Of a stretch of DNA of 28,820 nucleotides, positions 19,266 through 28,820 are shown piece by piece. The stretch spans positions 1-28,820 of the forward strand of contig NW_025955422.1 in assembly GCF_022376445.1 (NCBI RefSeq), given 5' to 3'. Below the pieces are notes generated by a model. It saw nothing but the letters and a program-made list of their open reading frames with translations, did no database searches and was not told where the DNA came from. Each line of letters begins with the position of its first letter. Within the stretch, counting starts at the first letter, position 1. The position numbers were made by a program, and so were the translations under genes. This DNA is from Fomitopsis serialis. Lineage: Eukaryota; Basidiomycota; Agaricomycetes; Polyporales; Fomitopsidaceae.

Positions 19266-22200
19266 CTACCATAACGTCTGGTATGAGTATTTAGTACACC
19301 AGTTGTTTAGAAGAAACCTGTTAGCCTTGTCCAGAATGGTATCCGACGTCCAGTCTTGTGGTAATGATGCAGGTAAATCTACTGATGTGGGCTTAGGAAA
19401 CTTGGGGATTAACTGACATGATTGACGAATTAGTCTCAATGGCACTATCTCCCCGGGCGCAGTCCCATCGACTCTCAATGGCATCTTCTGGACGTCGTAC
19501 ATCATGTGTACGGGGTCGGCTGAGCCAGGCAGCTTAGCATACCACTCCACATATGCCAAAGGACCTTCGTGGGCCCATTCCTCTGGTGCTGGCATCTCCT
19601 CCATCATCCCATGCCTACGTATCTTCTGAGGTAGGCGGAAGATCACCTTGACCCTCCCTATCCTTGTACCTAGAATTTTGTGCGTAAGCATACGTAGTGT
19701 AAGCACAAATATGTACTTTGAACTCACCTTGAAGTCCAGTTGCCTCCGCATTGTCGCCCTGTAAAACTATGACAGTGTCGAATCTCGCCGCATCTTGTCC
19801 ACAAGCCGGTTTGGCTTTGACAACGTCTCGTTCAGGCTGAGTGTCGGTAAGCGGAATCGTTGTGAACTTGAAATTGTGGTACACGTCCAAACGAGAGAGC
19901 GGTAGGTATGTGCTGGCCCTGTCAAGCTCCGTTTGTGTAAGTCGACGGCCGAGTTTGAGAGAGTATACGTATTGGGACAGGGCTTTGGTGAACCCGCGAG
20001 CCTGATGTCTGTCTGCAATCAATTGAATTGGTTGCTGGACTACCGACGGATGCTTGGGCAACATGAGTCCGGTCCTGGGACGGTGCGGGTGGACTTCTGG
20101 AGGGACGCGAGAGTCGTCAGTGTTGCGAGAGTCCTCTCGAAGCCTCTGGCGCAGAGTCTCGAACATCGCTACTTTCTCCTGGCGTTCGAGCCACTTGACC
20201 ATCTGAGGGCGTGCGTTACGATGGTTGGATGCTCGCCACGCCTTCTTCGCACAGTCGATGTGTAAGCGTTCGAACATTTCCGTATTATAGTTGTCTGTAG
20301 TACCGAGATTTCGAATGGACTCGATGTAATGATGAAGGGAATGGAATTTGGGGATGTCGAGGTGCTCACGGATGCCGAGGGTCTTCAAGATGGATTTGTG
20401 CTTATGGTAGGTCTTCAATGCGTTGTCCATGTACGATAGGGTCGTCTCGTCGTGCGTCGGATACTGCGCTAAGTAGATGAAATCGAGGAGTGCACGGAAG
20501 GTGCAAATAACGGCGTTAGGGACTCGACCTATGAGGCACCCCAGAAGGATGCGAGCCATGTCTTTGCGCTCGCTTCCGGACACCTGTGAGAGGGCGGAAA
20601 TTCCGTTCTTGAAGTGTCGCGTTCCGTATGCGGGTGGAAGACATCGTATGCGTGCGTCGAGTTCCTTCTCGTCCATGAGTTCACTGCACCATTCGACGAC
20701 GTGCTTGAAGACGCCCTGGTAGAGCTGGTGGAGGACGTCGGGGGTGATACACATGTGGATGTCGGTAAACGGTAGGTCTTTCCAAAACGGCTCGACGACA
20801 TAGCCGGAGACATTGAAGTCCTTACACGCATTGAAGAACGGTGTCGATCCCTTCGCGCCTTTCGCCTTCGCCTTGCATAACACGTCGAGAGTCCAGATCT
20901 GGCGTCGTGGAGTCCTTGGTGTGGGTTCTCCAAGGCCAGATTCAGGGCATTGACAGACGGCGCAGGTCCCGTACTTGGCACAAGTGACCAAACACTGTTC
21001 CGGGTAGTCTGCGACGTACGATGCGAGAACCGGTGTATGCGGCGGACCTTTCCATCGCCTCCGGTGACATCGATTCCTGTCTTCCCTGCCTCGACCAACG
21101 GCTTCAGGATCATCTTGACTGAGCTGTGGAAAAGTTGCTGCATCAAAGCACGCTGCTTGCGCTCGGTGAGCCCTGCAGCATCCACCTTGTCTACTGACAA
21201 GTACCCAATCAGTATGCAGGCGTGTTCCGATGGCTTACGTCGCAGCGCCTTCGGAATGTTGCCGAGGGTCATATACACTGGGTAAGCCGATTTGTTGCCT
21301 GAGAATTGTGTGAGCTGAGTCTTATCTGTCGAGATGATGACAGGGGCCAATGCTGCGCCAGTAGGTAGGAGACTCTGCGCTCAAGGCTACGTGAGTCATA
21401 GCCTTTGAATAATCAATACAATACTCACCTGTACGGCGTGCCACCACTTCCCTGTCCACATTTCCGAATAGATTCGATTCTTCTTCGACGCGTCAGAGAA
21501 AATCCAGCTTGGTCTATAAATGATTTGGTCGGCGTGAGCTGGGTTGCCCAGCAAAGCCTTGATGGCTTCAATAATGTCACGGAACTGCAGGAGGTGGCGT
21601 TCGCCAGGGCGATCCTTGAAAGATAGCCAACGTTCCTTCCATCGCGCACGCTCTGGTATGGAGTCGACTTTTTGTAAGAGAGCTCTCGTGTTATGGTACG
21701 ATAGCCCCAGTTTCTCTCTGACCTGTATATACCATCAGACTCTCAAGTCGTGCTCACAGAAGTCGACAAATTCACCTGAGGTATCTCGAGAAATCTATCG
21801 ATAGCACCCTGACTGACACCCTCCTTGATGCACCATGACGCGACCTCCCAGTCAGTTTCAGATTCGAATGGTTCCCATAGGGAGCTATCAGATTGGGTTG
21901 CATCTGTGTAAGCAATGCGTCAGACATGTATTTGCAGCACAGATGCATACATAACTCACCCGCTTCACTGAGCCCATCTGTCCCTTTCCTTTTGGAAAAA
22001 TGGTGGCGCCATGCCTCTTGAAAGGTCCGCCCCTCTCCCCTCACCGTTCCTGCCTTCTCATCTACGACCTCAACCCGAGTGTCTTCATCGTCATCGAGCG
22101 CAATAGCTGTACGTCGTGCCGCCGCCGCGGCAGACGTGGATGCTGCTGTTGCAGGACGACTTGGACCGGCCACAGGGACGAAGATAAGGTCTTGCTCTTC

Positions 22201-22749
22201 GTCGTCCACGTCGTCGTCCACGTCGTCGTCCTCGCTCTCGCTCTCGCTCAGATCTTGCTGCTCAAACACAGCATCTGGGCTGAGCGATGGTCCTGGTGCC
22301 TCGCTTTCACGTACGTCCTCGTCCTCGTCCTCGCCTCGCCGCGCTCTCGCCCTCGCCGTCTATTTGTGACGTGCTTGCCACTGGAATAGGCTGTTGAGAA
22401 GGATCAGGCGTTCGAGAACACCTTCATAAGGTCGGTGAGAGGACTATGACAACATGTACAGTATGTACACACCTACGACGATGACTCGTCTTTACTGTTG
22501 CACATCCTTTTTTTTGCGTTCTACGCGGCGCACCTCATCCTCACTGCTAGAGTCGTCAGATTCATTGAATATTTGGCGTAGTTTCCCCTTCTTATACCAC
22601 GCGCACTTGCGGCTTGTCGATTGGTGGGCAGTGAGGCCTTGCGTCGTGTCGAAATACTCATAGCACGCCTCGCATGTCTGAGTGAAGAGGTCCTCTAAGC
22701 TGCGAGGTCTCTTCTTCATGCGCGGTCTCTTGCCCTGTCTCTTGCTCAT
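19266..22749 (-). mobile_element. Plavaka-type (CACTA clan) transposase gene, nearly complete, frameshifted
   Basis: Minus strand. Exons: 22749-22496, 22421-21960, 21903-21776, 21722-21429, 21374-19728 and 19669-19266. The N-terminus has a Cys/His finger (CEACYEYFDTTQGLTAHQS) and an acidic linker. Next come FESETDWEVASWCI, EKLGLSYHNTRALL, YSEMWTGKWWHAVQ, TQLTQFSGNKSAYPVY and LGNIPKALRRKPS. The core region has FWKDLPFTDIHMCITPDVLH and QLYQGVFKHVVEW, then PKFHSLHHYIESIRNLG and NTEMFERLHID. The C-terminus is DWTSDTILDKANRFLLNNW plus YQTLW. Order and length fit the fungal Plavaka family, cut-and-paste transposases with an RNase-H fold. Two lesions show: a one-base loss near 21030 (exon 5 is 1647 nt where phase needs 1648) and a shift within the GAGGAC repeat of exon 2 near 22300-22345. 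It is otherwise complete, so it is a recently inactivated copy or an intact gene with two sequencing errors. Confidence 0.85.
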
Positions 22750-23855
22750 GACCTACAGGCCTGGTACGACTTCAGTGAGATCGTAATGACACAATATCAG
22801 ATCAAACAACTGCTCACATGCGCTCGCAATGACCTGGTACTTAGCGTGATAATTGCGTTCGAAAGAGTCCAGCAGAATTGCGGCGTTCAGACGCCAGAAA
22901 CGCCACGAACGCCAGGGCGCACATGCATCTTACGTCTTGCTCAGGGTCACACATACTTGCTTCCAAGCACTCCATTTCTTGACATTCTTGCTTTGTCTCT
23001 GCAACTGTGAACGCATCTCTGGAGACCATTGAATTCAAGACTCGATGTTCTGGTGCGTTTAGATTGACTGCCCTCACCGTTGTTCCACTCACCACCTCAA
23101 TTCCGGGTGTGGTATGATCTCTAGAATGTTAGAAGAACGGCGCCTCAGCGTCTGCATGCCGTTCAATGCCCATTCAATTGGCTTGCCCTGCATCCTATAC
23201 ATCGACTTTCTGGACGTAAGTACACAGAGATCTTTTCCAACCTACCGCGCCCTACCTCACATAACAACACCCAGAACACATACCAGTTTTTTGGCCTCTG
23301 ATCGCATTCCTTATTGGAATGAGTGCGGTGAGGCCGCACTCATCCCAGAAAGGAAAATGAGCGCGGCGATCATGTTCTCTGCAGACAGAATTATTCTTGA
23401 GGGTCGGTTCACTGTGCGTCATGCGTCAGAGGACAGATGATGTGATTCTTGAGCGCATTCACTGACCTGCCTGGACTTTGGTTCGTCGCAGAGACAGGTG
23501 ACAATTGCGCGTGAGCCATGCGGATGAGATAAGGATAGTACCGGCCGTCGCATTAATATTGCACTGTGCCAATGATTTTGTGGTGAGTCTGTGAATTGAG
23601 ATAACTCCGGGTCATCGTTGCATGACCTGCGTTCGTTCTTCATGACCTTCTGTGCATAGGAATTCGAACAGTGCCCGCGTTCTATCTCACATGTGCATTC
23701 TGTGATTGACTGGGGACTGTCGGCCTCAGTTGGTGGCCGAATTCTGGTGGCGCACATGAAAAGATAGGCTATGCTCCGCTATGCTCCGGATTGCACTTTA
23801 CATAACGACTTCTTTCTGTCAGTCGGCTCTCCTCACTCTCGCGATTGCCTCTAAC
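22750..23855. other. Between Plavaka and the 586-aa gene; no gene supported
   Basis: 22880-22921 repeats ACGCC/GCGTT words (CAGACGCCAGAAACGCCACG), a candidate subterminal region of the Plavaka element. Beyond it, minus 23095-22841 and 23757-23419 and plus 23114-23440 are open frames with no recognised domain. 23780-23855 is a pyrimidine-rich leader to the next gene. Confidence 0.4.
23320..23342. repeat. 9-bp-stem hairpin
   Basis: TGAGTGCGG, a 5-base loop and CCGCACTCA. A second weaker pair (GCATTCC/GGAATG) lies immediately before it. No role can be assigned; it is not near a gene end. Confidence 0.5.
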
Positions 23856-25819
23856 ATGCCCTCGATACGCTACATTCACGGTCGTCGTCCCCACATTGCC
23901 ACTGGCAGTGTGGACTCCAGTTCAGACGACAGTCACTTCATTGACTACGCCCACCCTGCCAGCCAACACTCAAAGGATCTGCCTACCCTCTTCGACCAAG
24001 ACATCTGGCAAGGAGATACGGATACGGATACGTATACGCAAGGTAAGTCCCTACTGCATCTCCTAATCGATAGCCTCACCCACCCCACCCATATTGCAGT
24101 CGCTCCTTTCCCCTCCTCACCGCCCTCCTCTGCGAGCGGGGCCTCTGCGAGCGGTGCCACGCTCTCCTCCCCAGTGCTTGAACCGCGCTACAAGGACATA
24201 CAAGATCAGCGCGACTCCGTTCGGTTGTGGGACCTCGCCGATAAAATCTTCGGTGATTTGTTGGACTCAATTGACTTCCCGCTCATCTACGACCGTCACA
24301 TCCGCCGCCACCACATAACAGAGCAAGACTGGCAAGAAACGAAGACGTACCTCGAACAACACACGTATATTGTACACTCCCTTTCGTAAGCTTCGTTGTA
24401 TTCTCACCATGCTCATATTGACCTTTCATTAGGTTCTTTTACGATCCGGTCATGGCTACGCTCGACATTTATTCTCCCACGAGTTTGCACCAAATTGTGA
24501 ACGACTCGATGGTGAACCGCTACACCGAATCGGTCCAAGTCAAACAGCATCAAGCTATATCGATAGACGGGGCTCGAGGACTCATAACCGACAACATAGG
24601 GCATACGCCCGACTCGGTGCTTTCGATATCCACCACTCGGCGCCTTCCAGACGGCGATCTGATCTACGTCGCGCGGGACACGGGTGTCACGGAGACATCG
24701 TTCACCCAGAGTGTCGATGACATGGTGGGCCAGGTACGTAGCTAATCAACTTCGTTCAATATTGCATCCTTGACATGCTCTGCAGATGGGTGTCTCCATG
24801 GGCGTTAGCGATCGACCGATCCCCCTCCTATTCACCGGCATTAACATCGACACCGAAGACTTCATAGAGCCCGACGCTGAACATGCGGCCCCCGACTCTG
24901 GCGGATTCATCAAGGGGGGCGGCGCGGCGAACGACGTCATATCCACCGGCTGGAAGCGCGGGGACCGAGTGCTCATCAAGAGGGTAAAGGCACAGTGGTT
25001 TATGTTCTTACCGGAGGAACGTGAGGACGTGGCGCGATGTCTGAAAGAGTACCACAACGCGAGAGATTGGGTAGTATGGAAGTACGGCGTGGTGAGTGTC
25101 GGTCATTCCCTCTTGTACAATCGTCACTGAAGCTTTAGCAGCCCATCCAGCATCATTACGAAGCGGGTTCAGAGGCGTTCATAGCCCACGATCATGCGCT
25201 ACGCAGGTACCGAGAGGCCATCATCAGAATTCGCGCAGTCGCGCACAACCAGCGAGTTCTAGCCATCCTTATGGAGGCAGAACAGACGCGGGACAAGAGC
25301 GTTTTGAATGAGCTGAAAGAATCCGACGTTGCGGACGACCTCACCTTCGATGATCCACCGATTCCTGATCCCATCCCGTCGTTTATTCGAGACATCCAGG
25401 TCGGCGTGCGACAGAAAGCTCAAGATGATTGGAGCAGGCACACCTACCGCGTGGAGACCAACAATGCGGCCACGCTCAACGACGCAGAGGAGCGTTCGCA
25501 GTATCGGCGGGTCATGGAGACCCTCAAGCGCGTGCTCGACGACGATGTGGCTGACGGGGATGAGCAAGCCCTCGCGGACTTCAGGAAGAGGCAGCGCTTC
25601 AACACGCCGTCGCCGCCGCCGCCTCCAAAGCCGCGGCAGCCTCCCCGATTGAAAGTTGAAGACTTCCCGGAGGAGGAGTTGTCGAGCTCTGAGCCCAGCG
25701 GCAGTGGCAGCTCTGCGAAGAGCTCGTTTGAGCAGCCGCGTGGCATGGCGGATGCTAATGAGTACGCCCTCGCAACTGGACGTACGCTGAGGAGTGAGGC
25801 TCGGCAGAGGCCAAGGTAA
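23856..25819 (+). CDS. Unrecognised 586-aa protein, intact
   Basis: Five exons with consistent phase: 23856-24042, 24100-24385, 24433-24733, 24786-25091 and 25139-25819. Start ATG 23856 (CTAAC context) follows a CT-rich leader; an in-frame ATG at 23781 would add 25 hydrophobic residues and is less likely. I do not recognise a domain. Regions: acidic/Asp-rich N-terminus (SVDSSSDDSHFIDY); WDLADKIFGDLLDSIDFPLI, helical; SPTSLHQIVNDSMVNRYTES; GWKRGDRVLIKRVKAQWFMF followed by LPEEREDVARCLKEYHNARD; a long charged, probably coiled-coil stretch with HDHALRRYREAIIRIRAVAH; then a Pro-rich and Ser/Glu-rich disordered C-terminus with basic KRQRF and a final RSEARQRPR, perhaps nuclear localising. Intron 1 (57 nt) is stop-free and divisible by three. 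The last acceptor is TAGCAG, allowing one Gln more or less. It lies 306 bp before the next gene, same strand. Confidence 0.8.
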
Positions 25820-25840
25820 TCATACATCACCGTTTGTCCA

Positions 25841-25930
25841 TCGCATCACTATTTCGCATCTCGCATCGCTATTTCGCATCGCTATTTCGCTATCATCGCT
25901 ATCGTTTTCGTGTCCATGTTTTCGTGTCCG
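25841..25930. repeat. Short tandem repeat in 3' flank (CGCATCGCTATTT)
   Basis: Three to four units of CGCATCGCTATTT with variants, then two copies of TTTTCGTGTCC. It starts about 20 bp after the stop of the 586-aa gene, within its likely 3' UTR. Confidence 0.7.
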
Positions 25931-26125
25931 TATACCAGCAGCGTCGTTTCTCGAATGTATATACATTTATACTGCTATGCATCAGATCCGAGTCGTGTTG
26001 GATTGAATCACAGCCTCCACGCAGAACAGACATGGGCTAGACTTGTTGGGCGTCTCATGAAGTCGGTCTCATGCTCTCTGGTATCACTGCGTCTCAAGTT
26101 TGCTCTGCTCACCTCTAAACGCAAT

Positions 26126-28820
26126 ATGGCTGGTTCGAACGCTGTCAATCATTCCATCAATGCCATTGAGCAGTGTTGTTTAGTCCAGCTGCTCAACAAC
26201 ACTCCCAACCTAAATCAAGTTCTGAAGAACTTACTGGATCGATTACAAGACGTTGCAAATGTTCCCACTTCGGTTCAGACAGGTACAGACATAATTGCTT
26301 TTCGAAGAGCATCACTGATCAATATTCTTATTGTGCAGTGGACACTGGAACATCGGCAGTTGCAGATCAACGCCAGACACGTTCAGAAACTCGACGTCTG
26401 CGGAATCAAGTGTTGCCGGAAAACAATGCAGACAACGAGGCTGGTAAGCTCTGTGATTTCTGTATCGTTAGTCCTCTATTGAACACAAGTAGTTCAACAA
26501 ATGTCCTCTCAGACCAGCGATACCTTAGGCCAGGGCACGGTGGGGCCAACCAGGCAGACGCGGTCATGCCAACGAAAGACACCGTATGCGCGTGAAGAGG
26601 GAAATCCTGCCGGGCGATCTTCTCAGCGGCGTAACGTCCTGCGCAGGCGTTCCCGCTCGCCATGCTGGCGTGGAGGGGTTCCTTTTTGTCTTCAGGGCGC
26701 CGCACCATCTCTGGTATGGGAATCCGATCAGCAAGCAGCACCGTCACAGTCTTCGAAGGCCACCGTTCACAAATTCTTCACGAACCTCACAAGCAACTTG
26801 ACGGAGCAAGCGATTGTGGACTGTTGCGAGTCCATGCAACACGGCATTAGCAGTACAAACGCCAATGTTCCTCGTTTCGCCGGTGACGAGTCATTGAAAA
26901 CACTTGCGCAACGATGCACTCTCGCATTCAAAGACAAGGCAACCTCTGATATCGTCGTGATGATGAGGCTCATACAGCTGGCAGTCAGATGTAGCGAGTG
27001 GGTACAGGCCTACTAATCTCAGTGAATGACGCACTTACGTTCGAATTATTGCCATTTTCGCAAGCTTGCGACGAGCTGATCCGGACCTCACAAACACTGA
27101 CATTTGGCGCACCGAGCTGCAAACAACGACCAGGGTTGCCAAGAGAACATTCCTAGATTGGATTTCTCAAGGCAGCAAGTTTGCCTTTGCGGCGGGAGGA
27201 GGTAAGCTATGCAGCGCTGTCATTTTGGACACATGCTCAACAACATCGACCAGGCTCAGTGTACATGCTCATCCTGATCGCCGTGCAGAACCTCAGAGTT
27301 CCTTTAGGAGCGGTGGATGGCCATTCAGCCCAGGAAATAGGCAATATGCTGCGATGGCCTGATGGTATGTTTACGTTCTGTTAATCATTCGGTACCAGCT
27401 CATCTGCAATGCAGACTCGCGAGCGGGACATCTAGTGAAGGAGATCATCATCCCTTCCATATCTAACTTGCACAGGCACTATCCAACCATGCTGGACGAC
27501 CTTTTCCCTGTATCCACCGTCAGAATAGGAAGTCTTGAGGAGAATGACGCATATTTTGATGGTCTCAAATCCAAGTATGTGCCGTCTGCACTTGCAAGTT
27601 CAATGTATTCACTGGCTTTTGCAGCACGTTCAGCCTTGTTCCGAGGCTGAAGAGCGTGTGGCAGTCGTATGGCCAAGGCGTTTTGCGAGCTGCCTCTCCT
27701 ATTCAGCAACCATCTCGACTGTCGCCACTATCACAGTCCCTGAATCCTCTATCTCTATCACCATTGACCCCAGTAATGACATTGTCGCAGCTATCGTCGC
27801 AGCTATCGTCACCGCTATCGTCGCAGCTATCGTCACCGCTATCATCGCCGCACTGGTTGCCTCATTCTTCGCCTCAGTCAACTTTCGAAGCGACGGTGCC
27901 GACGCCGCCTATCCCTGTCATCATCACGTCTTATGACCCTGAAAAGAAGAACAACCTACGATACCCGGCTCCTCGTGACAAAGCCCAAAACATTGCCTGG
28001 ACAGAGACAGCTCGTTCATGGGCTCGTAAAGCAATCGTGCCCGTCAGTATTGAAGACCTTCAGTCTCAGGTAGAGTGTCGAATGTTATTCCACCGACATC
28101 AACTGATTCATGTACATTCAATAAAGCTTCAGGAACGTACAAGGATGGGGAGAGAATTAGCCAAGATGCATTTGTTCGTGTTCCCATGAACCTCATATCG
28201 TGAGCATTGTTAGTCTCATTCATTCTGTGTACAAATGTGCATCCCCATTGCAGGGATGCTCTTAATATACGAGGGCGGGATAATGGATTGATCGCGAGTA
28301 TCTGCACTTCAATGCCGGACGCCATGAAGCGGAACTTGATGGATGGACTTGTCGCCTGCTTCGATTCGGACCCATTCAAGCCAATCGACTCAAACTCTGC
28401 GAATGGAGAGAGAACGTTCGAGGCGATCCATTTTTCGTGGTACAATCGTCACTGTACATCGGTGCGTACATTAAATTTATATCCAGTCGTCGTGTTGTGC
28501 TCATCACAGAGTTCACTGCAGGGTCATTCTGCGCCTGCGGACATACCTCCTGCCTTGCTGAGCAGAGCGGGTTGTATGCGTACGAATCATGGTCAATTCG
28601 TACCGTACGTGTCTAAGGACATGGAAGACCACCAGGCAATTTACCAGTCCCTCAAGAATATATTTGCAGACGTCTTCAGTTGGATAGATGAAAAGGTGAG
28701 CATACACGTCAGTGATTCTCATGATGAGAGTGCCTAAGCCACATTGTTCTAGCTTCAAACAGTCTTACCGATGGAATATGAACGCCTCGAAGCTACCGCC
28801 TCAATTCTACCTGGTAATAA
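26126..28820 (+). CDS. N-terminal part of a probable TET/JBP-like 2OG-dioxygenase family gene (3' cut by window edge)
   Basis: Eleven exons in consistent phase reach the window edge: 26126-26282, 26339-26443, 26493-26997, 27065-27201, 27254-27364, 27415-27574, 27625-28069, 28144-28199, 28254-28461, 28510-28695 and 28753-28820 onward; about 712 aa so far. ATG 26126 follows a CT-rich leader; ATG 26057 is an in-frame alternative. Blocks: KFAFAAGGGSVYMLILIAVQ; HLVKEIIIPSISNLHRHYP; a Leu/Ser/Pro repeat linker; NIAWTETARSWARKA; QDAFVRVPMNLIS; FEAIHFSWYNRHCTS; QFVPYVSKDMEDHQAIYQSL; LPMEYERLEATASILPGN. This order recalls the large agaricomycete family whose C-terminus is a TET/JBP-like 2OG-Fe(II) oxygenase (nucleic-acid base oxidation). 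The catalytic HxD and distal His would lie beyond 28820, so the call is unproven. No lesion is seen. The acceptor of exon 8 was chosen as TACAAG 28143 because TTCAG 28132 breaks the frame. Confidence 0.55.
27784..27849 (+). repeat. In-frame Leu-Ser-Ser(-Gln/-Pro) tandem repeat
   Basis: About five to six 12-bp units of the type CAGCTATCGTCR / CCGCTATCGTCR encode QLSS and PLSS tetrapeptides inside exon 7 of the TET/JBP-like candidate. Divisible by three, so length changes keep the frame; it lies in a disordered linker between conserved blocks. Confidence 0.85.

Noticed and set aside
22000..22389. Plus-strand Ser/Arg-rich frames over the Plavaka gene
   Set aside because: They are the complement of the acidic linker of the transposase and follow its repeat composition.
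28070..28132. Frameshift in the TET/JBP-like candidate at the exon 7-8 junction
   Set aside because: The acceptor TACAAG at 28143 keeps phase 0 and leads into DGERISQDAF, so the gene can be read as intact.
1..28820. tRNA, rRNA or other structural RNA genes
   Set aside because: No cloverleaf or rRNA-like stretch was seen by eye; a tRNAscan/Infernal run was not possible.

Overview
The window reads as a piece of a basidiomycete, most likely Agaricomycete (wood-decay or mushroom type), nuclear genome. The reasons are dense short introns (about 40-75 nt, GTRNGT donors, YAG acceptors), a Plavaka-type (CACTA clan) transposase, a hAT fragment, fungal cyclin and HPC2 relics, and pyrimidine-rich leaders before start codons. 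Exon/intron structures were deduced by eye from splice sites, phase and comparison between copies. No database was searched; family names come from recognised motifs.

Layout. (1) 1-4135: the tail of a Plavaka-like transposase, then three tandem members of an unrecognised three-exon gene family: copy 1 broken, copy 2 with a damaged start, copy 3 intact. (2) 4136-6300: non-coding low-complexity DNA. (3) 6300-8642: a decayed HPC2/ubinuclein-like gene (HIR histone chaperone), a second Plavaka-like tail, and an intact fourth copy of the unknown family. The Plavaka tail sits about 200 bp upstream of both copy 1 and copy 4, so tail and gene were duplicated as one unit. (4) 9168-13281: a short F-box-like fragment and a 16-exon gene for a large, probably secreted protein with a DUF7223-like module of the chitinase/killer-toxin-related type. 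(5) 13739-14640: simple repeats and the 3' end of a hAT element on the minus strand. (6) 15131-17523: two tandem broken copies of a PHO80/PCL-type cyclin gene on the minus strand. (7) 17524-19265: low-complexity DNA, then a tandem repeat carrying a perfect 28-bp palindrome. (8) 19266-22749: a nearly full-length Plavaka transposase on the minus strand with two apparent frameshifts. (9) 23856-28820: two intact, intron-rich plus-strand genes. The first is an unrecognised 586-aa protein. The second runs off the window and resembles the N-terminal region of the expanded agaricomycete TET/JBP-like 2OG-Fe(II) dioxygenase family.

Overall this looks like an accessory, transposon-rich, duplication-prone region holding relics of core genes (HPC2, cyclin) beside intact lineage-specific genes. 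The most interesting parts are the unknown tandem family linked to a transposon tail and the 586-aa gene beside the TET/JBP-like candidate.
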